Shown here one piece after another: positions 26,401-33,982 of a stretch of DNA of 64,000 nucleotides. Source of the stretch: Natronosalvus caseinilyticus (GTDB lineage: Archaea > Halobacteriota > Halobacteria > Halobacteriales > Natrialbaceae); NCBI RefSeq assembly GCF_017357105.1, contig NZ_CP071596.1, forward strand, positions 1,922,001 to 1,986,000, in the 5' to 3' direction. Under the pieces are notes generated by a model, which ran no database searches, was not told where the DNA came from, and saw only the letters and a list, made by a program, of their open reading frames with translations. Made by a program: the position numbers and the translations under genes. Position 1 is the stretch's first letter; each line of letters begins with the position of its first letter.

Positions 26401-26738
26401 TCGTCGTAGATCTCGCGCCCGGAACCAGCATCCGGTCGTTCGTCGACCGCCTCGAGCGCTGGGAACCTGGCGTCGAACTCCACTCGAAACGGGTCGTCTC
26501 GTCCGGGGACCGCCCGTACGGCTCGTTCGAGGACCGTATCAGAGAGCAGCTGACCGAGCGCCAGCTCGAGACGCTCAGGGTCGCGTACTACGCGGGCTAC
26601 TTCGCGTCCCCGCGCGAGCACACCGGCGGCGAGGTCGCCGACCTGCTCGACGTGTCCCAGCCGACGTTCACGCGACACTTGCGCATCGCCGAGCGAAAGG
26701 TGTACGAACTCCTGTTCGAGGCAGGGCGGCTCGAGTGA
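23427..26738 (+). CDS. Bat-type multidomain sensor and HTH_10 regulator
   Basis: 1103 residues from GTG 23427 (GGAGG is 8 nt before it; GTG 23418 is the alternative). Layout seen: receiver-like start (VLVIDPTDSVGEMARTLEDVL) whose expected phospho-Asp region reads CLVYPIDLPP; two to three PAS-like blocks (about residues 130-195, 275-360, 395-505); a GAF block (about 515-660); a short coiled coil; a second GAF-like and HTH-associated region (about 705-1030); and HTH_10 at the end (LTERQLETLRVAYYAGYFASPRE). Probable redox or light sensor controlling transcription; target unknown. No bacterio-opsin gene is in the window. Confidence 0.85.
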   Translation: MSERAGLESRGTPPVLVIDPTDSVGEMARTLEDVLGPSAVHRVTDLGTALEYLEVAQAGCLVYPIDLPPTDLERVRERADCPLLAIASGADAEAALEAGATDVLDPDASRAEARARVETLLNASPSAADQTRTALERAALENGPGTALVVDSTGTVEAALPSVETVLGYTPSELVDRPVEEVVHDDRQSIRRALEVARTSSADEVGDEAGDETEDEGGVETRDAPTWPQTVQLRHADGTWRTHVATVRGGDPVPDDSLVLTVGPAPESDSTDVEAWVGALERPAFAVDETWRIVAASDEASVLFVDGLTVRTPIQEALPADRHEAILDHLREARESGSSVRFRTSLSLDGEGSPDEEGSTLEWVAAPTDSGVLAIAVGASTDRDEASPKDEAGPAVETARALETVTTALRIGVVVFDRETERTLEANPVARELLGATDVLAGTLDSLVDERTCDRIRRRAGDSTVRRADTFEATVRTGDGDRTVSATVVSLSRDRAAFCVLGDRPPSADDAIVSVLSRTSRALRSASSPSVVSQHLADGALALTPSSAACCYLLDGERLYPAAVAPTDADPTIHFPTLDCADVPALDPRRLSGPSLGRLESGAFDPLLATGAVATDRVFVAPVGDRGVVVATGLGLRTLDSTDVEATDWMTALAATELETMDRRHALEALEETVDRLEADRDRLGELEAVVQGLESTLADASDRRATESVLCADLAALEWVDGAWFGDVDPAAETVTERASAGSLTSGSPIGTDGFVEDVDSISAAIELRSVSHVPAADRNTPGTVGRTDRRGRSDRPDDRAGDAVYLPLSFDDRRYGVLALSIPAATVTSDLLERLKTLRTHLSLAFAVGEYRRFLTAEDRLELSFTLPSADDGADRPRTGPGEPTEGNQSGDPLVVLATRCRCRIDLLALSEGPSGTSVVCSIADDDLEAATVRSTADEIEGLEALDVSSERGARLHVEARLVGETLVGLVGAHGGDLRTIDGRERQPTFVVDLAPGTSIRSFVDRLERWEPGVELHSKRVVSSGDRPYGSFEDRIREQLTERQLETLRVAYYAGYFASPREHTGGEVADLLDVSQPTFTRHLRIAERKVYELLFEAGRLE

Positions 26739-26993
26739 TCACCGAACTAACCCGATTGTATGAACCGTCGTCCGCTCGCTGGTACACGCGTCAGGGTCGG
26801 AAATTCCGAATTACTCGTCGTGTCGTGACTGTCACTCGAGCCGATGGATGAATCAGTTTAGCGCCCCGTTAATCGCCCGTTTCACCATTTAGCGTCTACC
26901 ACCAAGTGACTCGGGGCGAAATGCACGCTTGATGTATCTGTCTGCGATAAGCGGCGATTACCCGGCTCGCGCTCCGCGCGGGGTGGTCCGTCG

Positions 26994-27683
26994 ATGAGCA
27001 CCAACCCACTCGATGCCGATTCGGTTCCGCTTCGATCTCAGGCCGACGACGGAATCGTCGCCGAACTCGAACTCGATCACGACGAACTGATTCTCCGACC
27101 GACGCTTCGTCGGCTCTCCAGCGGTCGCGTCGAGCTGGAGTACTCGAGCGAGCTCGAGGACGGCACCACGGTGATATTCTTCGTCGCCGAGGCCGCTCCT
27201 TTCGACGAACTCGAATCTGCGCTCGCGCGCGATACCACGGTCTCGAATCCGACGCTGGTCGAACGGTACCCCCGAAGACGGGTGTATCGCGCCACGGTTA
27301 CCGACCGAGCGGTCCGATTCACGAGCCAGGTCGTCGAAGCCGGCGGCCGCGTCCTCGATCTCTCGAGCGGACAGACCGGCTGGGTACTTCGAACGCGCTT
27401 TCCCGACCGCGATAGCTTACTGGCGTTCAACCAGTCGTGTCGCCGACGAGGAATCTCGTTTCACGTCAACCACTTGCGCCTGGCGAAAGCGAACGAGACG
27501 ACCGCGATCGGGTTGACCGAAAAACAGGAAGAACTTCTGAGCGTCGCCTACGAGGAGGGGTACTTCGACGTTCCGCGCGGCATCTCGCAGGACGAACTCG
27601 CCGAGACGCTGGGGATCTCGAAATCCGCCGTCTCACAGCGGCTCCGGCGGGCAGTGACCGAGCTGTGTGAGTCGTCGCTCTAG
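26994..27683 (+). CDS. HTH_10 (bacterio-opsin activator type) transcription regulator
   Basis: 229 residues. HTH_10 is at the C-terminus: LTEKQEELLSVAYEEGYFDVPRGISQDELAETLGISKSAVSQRLRRAVTEL (about residues 172-222). The N-terminal half is the usual beta-rich domain (VAELELDHDELILRPTLRRL). It lies 255 nt after the Bat-type gene on the same strand, a gap with no clear ORF, so it probably has its own promoter. Target unknown. Confidence 0.85.
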   Translation: MSTNPLDADSVPLRSQADDGIVAELELDHDELILRPTLRRLSSGRVELEYSSELEDGTTVIFFVAEAAPFDELESALARDTTVSNPTLVERYPRRRVYRATVTDRAVRFTSQVVEAGGRVLDLSSGQTGWVLRTRFPDRDSLLAFNQSCRRRGISFHVNHLRLAKANETTAIGLTEKQEELLSVAYEEGYFDVPRGISQDELAETLGISKSAVSQRLRRAVTELCESSL

Positions 27684-28110
27684 GGCTCGATTCGAACTAG
27701 TCGGGTCGCGATTATAGACTGTGTTATAGCCACCGTTTTCGATCGTGTAATCGGTTCAAAACTGTTTCCGGAGACACGATGGGTGAACATACCGATGGAA
27801 AGGACCGTCTGCGCGGGCGGAATTCTCTCCCATCTCGTGAAATAATTCGATCTGCGTCGAAAGACGGCAATTTCGACGGGCTCGAGGCCGGTTCGCGACG
27901 TATCAGCCGGTGGAGAGAGTACGTGGTGACTATCGACCGCGTTAGTGGATCTATAGTAATGGGTCGAGCGCCGCTCTGTAGTGCTATGACAGTGCATCGT
28001 TTGACGGTCCGAGCGACCCGTGGCGGCTCCCCCCGAAACGGCTCCGCATCTCTCCCTCGCACCCGACAGACTCCCGCGGTCGACGTCGCGATCAACGAGG
28101 TGAGCCACTG
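27684..28110 (+). other. Gene-free stretch upstream of glmS
   Basis: 427 nt. A reading frame at 27779-28111 would encode a 110-residue basic peptide without motifs; it is rejected because it runs into the glmS start and looks like non-coding sequence. The segment 27715-27780 is AT-rich and may hold promoters, but no clean TATA-plus-start arrangement was found. A TATA-like CTATAGTAA lies at about 27950-27958, over 150 nt before glmS. Confidence 0.4.
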
Positions 28111-29925
28111 ATGTGTGGCATCATCGGACGCGTGGGCACCGACCAGGCGATCGATACCCTGCTGACCGGCCTCGAGAACCTCGAGTATCGCGGCTACGAC
28201 TCCGCGGGCGTTGCCGTCCAGAACGGCTCCGGAATCAAGGTCCAGAAACGCTCCGGGAAGGTCGACGACCTGAAACGCACGATCGACAGCGACACCCTCC
28301 ACGGCGAGGTTGGCATCGGCCACACCCGCTGGTCCACCCACGGGCCGCCGACCGACGAGAACGCCCATCCTCACACCGATTCGACCCAGGACGTCGCCGT
28401 CGTCCACAACGGCATCATCGAGAACTACGCCGAACTGAAAGCCGACCTCGTAGCCGCGGGCCACGAGTTCACCAGCGACACCGACACCGAGGTCATTCCG
28501 CACCTCATCCAGTCGTACTTCGACGAGGGCGCATCCGCCGAGGCGGCGTTCCGGCAGGCCATCGAGGATCTCGAGGGAAGCTACGCGGTGGCCGCGATGG
28601 TCGCCGACGATCACGTCATCTACGCCGCCCGACAGGGCTCGCCGCTGGTCGTCGGCCTCGACGAGGAGGGCTACTTCCTCGCCAGCGACGTCCCCGCGTT
28701 CCTCGAGTACACCGACAGCGTCGTCTACCTTGAAGACGGCGACGTGGTCGTCGTCCGCCCCGACGGTATCGAGTTCACGGACCTCGAGGGCAACGCCATC
28801 GAACGGGAAGCCGAGACGGTGAACTGGGACCCCGAACAGGCCGGAAAGGGCGAGTACGACCACTTCATGCTCAAGGAGATTTACGAGCAGGGTACCTCGC
28901 TCAGCCAGGCCATCGAGGGCCGGATCGACCACGAGGCCGGCGACGTCGCCCTCGAGTCGTTCCCCCCGGGAACGTTCGAGGGAATCGAGCGCGTACAGTT
29001 CGTCGCCTGCGGCACGTCTTATCACGCCGCCCTCTACGGATCGATTGCGATGAACTGTGCCGGCGTCCAGACGAGCGCCCACCTCGCCAACGAGTACGGA
29101 GTGAGTGCTCCCCCCGTGGACGAGGACACGCTCGTGATCGCCGTCACCCAGAGCGGCGAGACCGCGGACACCCTCTCGGCGATGCGCCAGGCGGCGGCCG
29201 ACGGCGCCCGACTGCTGACCGTGACGAACGTGGTCGGCTCGACGGCCGCGCGACTGGCCGACGACACCCTGCTCATCCGCGCCGGCCCCGAAATCGGCGT
29301 CGCCGCGACGAAGACGTTCTCCTCACAGGCCGTCATGCTCCTGTTGCTCGCCCAGCGGGTGACCGGCGACGTCGTCGGCGAACAGCGGGCGAACCTGGAG
29401 GCGCTGCTCGAGGACGTCTCGGCGCTCCCGGAGACGATCGAGTCGGTCCTCGAGGACGACGATTCGAGGGACCTCGCCGAGCAGTACCTCGACAGCCAGT
29501 CGTTCTTCTTCATCGGTCGCGGTCTCGGGTTCCCGGTCGCGCTCGAGGGCGCGCTGAAGTTCAAGGAGATCACCTACGAGCACGCCGAGGGGTTCGCCTC
29601 GGGCGAACTCAAACACGGCCCGCTGGCGCTCGTCACCCCCGAAACGCCGGTGTTCGCGATCTTCACCGGCGAGGAAGACGAGAAAGTACTGAACAACGCC
29701 GAGGAAGCCCAGACGCGAGGTGCGCCGGTGATCGCGGTGTGTCCCGAGGGCCACCGTGCGTTGAATATCGCGGACGCCCACCTCGAGATTCCGGACGTCG
29801 ATCCGGACCTGGCGGGCCTGCTCGCGAACGTCCAGCTCCAGCTGGTGTCCTACCACGCGGCGAACGCACTGGGGCGACCGATCGACAAGCCCCGGAATCT
29901 GGCGAAGAGCGTCACGGTCGAATAA
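28111..29925 (+). CDS. glmS: Glutamine-fructose-6-phosphate transaminase (isomerizing)
   Basis: 604 residues. N-terminal glutaminase starts with the catalytic Cys (MCGIIGRVG) and contains GIGHTRWSTHGPP; two SIS isomerase domains follow (FVACGTSYHAALYGSIAM, VAVTQSGETADTLSAM and GRGLGFPVALEGALKFKEITYEHAEGF), ending in PRNLAKSVTVE. Makes glucosamine-6-phosphate for surface glycans. The GlmU-type gene lies 0.8 kb away on the other strand, completing the amino-sugar pathway. Confidence 0.95.
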   Translation: MCGIIGRVGTDQAIDTLLTGLENLEYRGYDSAGVAVQNGSGIKVQKRSGKVDDLKRTIDSDTLHGEVGIGHTRWSTHGPPTDENAHPHTDSTQDVAVVHNGIIENYAELKADLVAAGHEFTSDTDTEVIPHLIQSYFDEGASAEAAFRQAIEDLEGSYAVAAMVADDHVIYAARQGSPLVVGLDEEGYFLASDVPAFLEYTDSVVYLEDGDVVVVRPDGIEFTDLEGNAIEREAETVNWDPEQAGKGEYDHFMLKEIYEQGTSLSQAIEGRIDHEAGDVALESFPPGTFEGIERVQFVACGTSYHAALYGSIAMNCAGVQTSAHLANEYGVSAPPVDEDTLVIAVTQSGETADTLSAMRQAAADGARLLTVTNVVGSTAARLADDTLLIRAGPEIGVAATKTFSSQAVMLLLLAQRVTGDVVGEQRANLEALLEDVSALPETIESVLEDDDSRDLAEQYLDSQSFFFIGRGLGFPVALEGALKFKEITYEHAEGFASGELKHGPLALVTPETPVFAIFTGEEDEKVLNNAEEAQTRGAPVIAVCPEGHRALNIADAHLEIPDVDPDLAGLLANVQLQLVSYHAANALGRPIDKPRNLAKSVTVE

Positions 29926-29941
29926 TCGAGCATCGATTCGG

Positions 29942-29981
29942 GTGACCGCCTCGAGGCGGCGAGGCCGCCGCTTCCGGTCAC
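29942..29981 (+). terminator. Nested hairpin just after glmS
   Basis: Outer stem GTGACCG (29942-29948) with CGGTCAC (29975-29981); inner stem GGCGGC (29955-29960) with GCCGCC (29964-29969) and loop GAG. It begins 17 nt after the glmS stop. Strong GC hairpin, no T run after it, so it may be an intrinsic-like terminator or a 3'-end stabiliser. Archaea often end at T-rich tracts instead, hence modest confidence. Confidence 0.45.
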
Positions 29982-30178
29982 GCGATCCCGACTGTCGAGA
30001 CGCTGCTGCGGTGCCAGACGGTTTTCATCGGTTCAACTCCTAACACTATACAAACAATAGTCAGAACGCAGTCTCGCTACAGGTGGGCAGGTGACTCTCT
30101 TCGTCTCGAGTGACACGCCGATTAGCAGCGAACCCGTCGCTCTCGAGGCGAGCCAGCGAGTACCGTCAGCGAAAACAC

Positions 30179-30463
30179 TCAGTCGATGTGCCCTTCGCGG
30201 CGCAACTGGTCGGCGTCCTGGCCGGTGTAGCGCCACTCGATCGTCGCCTTCTCGTCCTGCCAGTCCCAGGGTTCGGCGACGACGATGTCGTCCTCGTTGA
30301 TCCAGGTCCGGTACTTCATGCGGCCGGGAATACGTCCGAGACGGCTCTTGCCGTCCTCACACTGGAGTCGGACGTGGTTGCCGCCGAGGTGTTCGGTGAC
30401 CACGGCGAACACTTCGTCATCGTTGGGCATCCGCAAATTGCGTCGTTGGTGTTCTTCGCTCAC
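30179..30463 (-). CDS. eif1a: Translation initiation factor eIF-1A
   Basis: 94 residues. OB-fold with the archaeal/eukaryal eIF1A signature: [57 protein letters not shown] and the C-terminal [12 protein letters not shown]. Positions initiator tRNA on the small subunit. Initiation codon is GTG 30463; ATG within RMPNDDE would cut off known N-terminal residues. Stands alone between glmS and glmU, with a TATA-like TTATAC on the minus strand upstream. Confidence 0.95.
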   Translation of the reverse strand: MSEEHQRRNLRMPNDDEVFAVVTEHLGGNHVRLQCEDGKSRLGRIPGRMKYRTWINEDDIVVAEPWDWQDEKATIEWRYTGQDADQLRREGHID

Positions 30464-30695
30464 ACTATCACTACGAACTCCAGCGGTATAACGTATCGGT
30501 GGCTCGTGGTATCATATAACGAGACACTCGAGGGAGGAAACACAGGGATGTATTCGTCGGCTGGCGTCGGACTCGAGGTACGTCGATTCGATCACTACGA
30601 CAAGGTGCTGGTCCTGCGCGCCTCGGTGGCTATCGACTCGAGATTCGTCGGGAGCTGTCCGTGAGTATCGGTCCTGGTCGACGGCCGCCTGCTGG

Positions 30696-31877
30696 TTATC
30701 GGTCCCGGTCGACGGTCTCTCCGGGATAGCTCGTCGCCCCCGCAGAGAGCTTCAACCCCGGCGTCAGACTCGTGTTGATACCCGTCTTGACCTCGTCACC
30801 CGCGACGACGCCGAACTTCCGGCGTCCGGTCGAGACGCGCTCGCCCTTCACGGTGAATCGGACGTCCTCGCCGTCGTGGCGCAGGTTCGCGACGTTCGTC
30901 CCGGCGCCGAAGTTCACGTTCTCTCCGAGGACGCTGTCGCCCACGTACGAGAGGTGGCCCACGGTCGCCCCCGACGAGAGGACGCTGTTTTTCACCTCGA
31001 CGGCGTGGCCGACTTTCGCGCCCTCGCCGACGAGCGTCGAGCCACGAACGTAGGCGTTCGGACCCACGGTCGCCCCCCCGCGAATCAGCGCCGGTCCCTC
31101 GATCACGACACCGGCGCGGACCTCTGCGCCCTCCTCGACCACGACGGGCCCCTCGAGTGTGGCGTCCTCGCTCACCTCGCCGTCGATCCGGGGCTCAAGT
31201 TCGCCGAGTTTCCACTCGTTGGCCTCGAGCAGTTCCCACGGCCGGCCCACGTCGAGCCAGCGGTCGACGACCACGGGCGTGACGTCGTACTCGTCGATGA
31301 CGGTCGCGAGCACGTCGGTAATCTCGTACTCGCCGCGCTCGCTCTCGGGGACCTCGAGCCACGCTTTCGCCTCGGCGGGGAAGGCGTAAGCCCCGGCGTT
31401 GGCGAGGTTGGTGGGTGGATTCTCCGGCTTTTCGACGATGTCCGTGACGCGCTCGTCGTCGGTGCTGAGCACGCCGTAGTGCTGGGGTTCCTCGACTTCG
31501 ATCGCACAGACGGCGGGACAGCGAGTGAAGAGTTCGTCGATGGCCGCCTGATCGTAGAGGTTGTCGCCGTTAAGGACGGCGAAGGGGCCCTCGAGGTGCT
31601 CGCGCGCTGCGTTGACGGCGTGGGCGGTGCCCTCCTGGGAATCCTGGACGGCGTAGCGAATCGGCGTCGAACGGTACTCCGTGCCGAAGTGCGAGCGAAC
31701 CGCATCGGCTTCGTACCCGATTACCAGGACGATCTCGTCGGCTCCGGCGTCGATGGCGGTGTCGACGGTGTGGCCGAGCAGCGGGCGGTCGGCAACCGGG
31801 AGCATCGGTTTCGGCAACTCGCCCGAGAGCGGACGAATCCGAGTCCCCTCCCCAGCAGCGAGAATCACGGCTTTCAT
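30696..31877 (-). CDS. glmU: GlmU-type sugar-1-phosphate nucleotidylyltransferase/acetyltransferase
   Basis: 393 residues. N-terminal nucleotidylyltransferase: KAVILAAGEGTRIRPLSGELPKPMLPVADRPLLGH with the GxGTRxxPxT-like loop and the Lys of PKPMLPV. The C-terminal half is a left-handed beta helix (VVIEGPALIRGGATVGPNAYVRGSTLVGEGAKVGH), as in archaeal GlmU that acetylates glucosamine-1-phosphate. Produces UDP-sugar precursors for glycoproteins together with GlmS. A 19-nt imperfect duplicate of its 3' end (TATCGGTCC then GGTCGACGG) lies just outside the stop at about 30665-30683. Confidence 0.88.
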   Translation of the reverse strand: MKAVILAAGEGTRIRPLSGELPKPMLPVADRPLLGHTVDTAIDAGADEIVLVIGYEADAVRSHFGTEYRSTPIRYAVQDSQEGTAHAVNAAREHLEGPFAVLNGDNLYDQAAIDELFTRCPAVCAIEVEEPQHYGVLSTDDERVTDIVEKPENPPTNLANAGAYAFPAEAKAWLEVPESERGEYEITDVLATVIDEYDVTPVVVDRWLDVGRPWELLEANEWKLGELEPRIDGEVSEDATLEGPVVVEEGAEVRAGVVIEGPALIRGGATVGPNAYVRGSTLVGEGAKVGHAVEVKNSVLSSGATVGHLSYVGDSVLGENVNFGAGTNVANLRHDGEDVRFTVKGERVSTGRRKFGVVAGDEVKTGINTSLTPGLKLSAGATSYPGETVDRDR

Positions 31878-32296
31878 CAGTACCTACGGGTTATACGAAT
31901 TCACGGATAACTATACGGGTTATCGATCACCCGATGGGAGCGTGACCGGCTGTCGGGAACGTCGTCCAGCGAGGGAGAGGCGACGACGTTTCGTCGCCCA
32001 CACCAGTTCGTCGTCGAGATCGTTCCAGTGCCGGAGCGAGCACGGCCGGCTGAACGGTTTGCATCCGTCTTCCCGAATGTTGAAACTGGCCGTATCGGGC
32101 TCGTTCGGGTTCGTCTCCCTCGAAAACGGTAGAGACCACTCGGTCGGCTGGCAATCGTCTATCCCGCGACTAATTTCGTATTACGTGCGAATAACGGTCC
32201 ATTACATGCCTACCGTCGGCCGATTGTCCGGATTTCGGGACACTGTCCCATTCGAGACTTGCACGGCGATTTGAAACGCTTGCAGCCGATTTCATT
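31878..32296. other. Gene-free stretch between glmU and a zinc-ribbon gene
   Basis: No convincing ORF. The segment is of mixed composition with several AT-rich patches (ATACGAATTCACGGATAACT near 31890-31910) that may carry the glmU promoter on the minus strand. No RNA gene recognised. Confidence 0.4.
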
Positions 32297-32327
32297 CGTT
32301 AGGCGACCTATAGTAAATACCCTAACG
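32297..32327. promoter_or_regulatory. Inverted repeat around the promoter of the zinc-ribbon gene
   Basis: CGTTAGG (32297-32303) and CCTAACG (32321-32327) form a perfect 7-bp inverted repeat with a 17-nt spacer that contains the TATA-like CCTATAGTAAAT at 32308-32319. The next start is ATG 32344, about 25-35 nt downstream, the usual archaeal distance. An operator straddling the TATA box is a plausible reading: bound protein would block TBP/TFB. No repressor is identified. Confidence 0.5.
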
Positions 32328-32343
32328 TCGAAAGAGGCTGTTG

Positions 32344-32553
32344 ATGTCGACTGAACCAACGCAGTGGACCCCGATGGCGTCTCGAGAGGCGGCGACCACG
32401 ACTACACCCGAGTGCCTGAACTGTGGCAACCGGGTGACCCGGCAGTTCGCCCGCGTGTTCGGCGACAATCGAGACGACGTCCACGCGTGCCCGGACTGCT
32501 CGACCTACCGGGAGATGAAGACGGCCGATTTCATCCCCGAGGAACGGCGCTGA
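32344..32553 (+). CDS. Small zinc-ribbon protein (DUF7563-like)
   Basis: 69 residues. Two CxxC pairs: CLNCGNRVTRQFARVFGDNRDDVHACPDC, typical of haloarchaeal DUF7563-like zinc ribbons (the ARVFGDN block between the two knuckles is characteristic). C-terminal tail short. Probably nucleic-acid or protein binding; role unknown. Its promoter carries an inverted repeat around the TATA box (32297-32327), suggesting tight transcriptional control. Confidence 0.75.
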   Translation: MSTEPTQWTPMASREAATTTTPECLNCGNRVTRQFARVFGDNRDDVHACPDCSTYREMKTADFIPEERR

Positions 32554-32669
32554 CCGCCCGTCGTGGTTCGTAAATCCCTACCTGACCACTCGGCCCCCAC
32601 GCTCCACGACCTGATCCGAACCCAGAACCGCCTCGTCCAGGAATTGCCTGTCACCCGGTATCGAGGCAA

Positions 32670-33755
32670 TTATTCGACGCGATCGCGCGCCGCCGCTACG
32701 ACCAGCGGCAGCGTGATGGTCGCGTCGGCGTACACCGACACATTTTGAGCCTCCGGCTCGAGTTTCCCCCACGACCGGGCCTCGTCGAGGGTCGCCCCCG
32801 AGAGCCCGCCGGTCTGGGGCGGGTCCATCGTCAGCTGGACGGCGTAGTCGTAGGCTCGCGGGGTGACCAGCATCGTCTGGAGGGTAAAGTTCTTCGGCAC
32901 CCCGCCGCCGACGACGAACGCGCCGGCCTCATCCGCCTCGAACGCGAGGTCGGTCAGGCGGGTCATGTCCCCCAGCGCATCGAGTGAGAAGGCGGTTGTC
33001 TGGGAGTACATCCAGGCCTGGAGTCCCAGCACCGAATCCTGGACCGCGGGACAGTAGATCGGCACGTCGTTCTCGTAGGCCGCCGCCGCGAGACCGGGAT
33101 CCTCGTCGACGCCGTCCCGCTCGTTCACGTCCGCGTTCGCCCGCCCCAGCTCGCGGGTCAGCCGTTCGATCGAGACCGACCCCTCGTCTTCGCACTCGGA
33201 CTCGAGAACGGGGAACACCTCCTCCCGGAGGTGTCTCTCGAACTCCGCGAAGTGTTCCTGGGGGAGGTAGACGTTGTAGATTCGGTCGACGCCCTCCTCG
33301 CGAAGGCTTTCGTCGTGTTCGCGTTCGGTCTTGCCCTCGGCGTGGACGGCGCCGTGGTGGTGTTTCCCGCCTATGGCCTCGATCGAGTCGTGAGTGAGGT
33401 TCGCTCCGGTCGTCACCAGGGCGTCGACGTACCCGTCGCGAACGAGGTCGGAGACGATCTTTCGCATCCCCGTCGGCACCATCGCGCCCGCGAGGCCGAA
33501 GAAGACGGTGACGTCGTCGTCGAACATGGCGCTCGTGACGTCGATTGCCTTGTGGAGGTTCGCCGCGCCGACGCCCGCGCGTCCGTACTGGCTCGCGAGG
33601 TCATCGACGGACATCCCGGAATGGACTTCGGCGTGACCGACGGGGTCGTGAGCGAACGTCTCTCGTTCGGGATCGTGGTGGTCGGGCTCGTGCTCGGCAT
33701 TGGAGTCATCGTGATCGTGACCGTGGTCGTGGTCGTGGTCCTCGTCGCCAGTCAT
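32670..33755 (-). CDS. dys: Deoxyhypusine synthase with His-rich N-terminus
   Basis: 361 residues. Deoxyhypusine synthase: FFGLAGAMVPTGMRKIVSDLV, TTGANLTHDSIEAIGG and the catalytic Lys in EARSWGKLEPEAQNVSVYADATITLPLV. Modifies the lysine of aIF5A using spermidine or agmatine-type donors. Before the catalytic domain is an unusual His/Asp run (DEDHDHDHGHDHDD, then EHEPDHHD) of about 30 residues, coded by 33670-33745. It may bind zinc or nickel, or be a halophilic surface feature. ATG 33755 chosen; upstream in-frame starts lack homology. Confidence 0.92.
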   Translation of the reverse strand: MTGDEDHDHDHGHDHDDSNAEHEPDHHDPERETFAHDPVGHAEVHSGMSVDDLASQYGRAGVGAANLHKAIDVTSAMFDDDVTVFFGLAGAMVPTGMRKIVSDLVRDGYVDALVTTGANLTHDSIEAIGGKHHHGAVHAEGKTEREHDESLREEGVDRIYNVYLPQEHFAEFERHLREEVFPVLESECEDEGSVSIERLTRELGRANADVNERDGVDEDPGLAAAAYENDVPIYCPAVQDSVLGLQAWMYSQTTAFSLDALGDMTRLTDLAFEADEAGAFVVGGGVPKNFTLQTMLVTPRAYDYAVQLTMDPPQTGGLSGATLDEARSWGKLEPEAQNVSVYADATITLPLVVAAARDRVE

Positions 33756-33982
33756 ACTCGAGCCTGGGTGTGCCAGTCGTTTCAACACCGCGATTTTCTG
33801 GCCGACGGTCGCGTCGAACCGCATCTGCATGTTCGACATCCCGTTCCTCAGTCTCGAGCGGTTCAGTCTGAACTGAGAGCCGTCCGTCTCGGGTTCGGGT
33901 TCGGGCTCGAGCCTCGCAACTAACGCGTCGAATCAGCGGCGAAAAAATAATGGAGCGTGGAACAGTCGGCGTTCGCGTCGAC

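Noticed and set aside
27779-28111. 110-residue frame before glmS
   Set aside because: No motif, basic and unlike neighbouring haloarchaeal proteins, ends on the glmS start.
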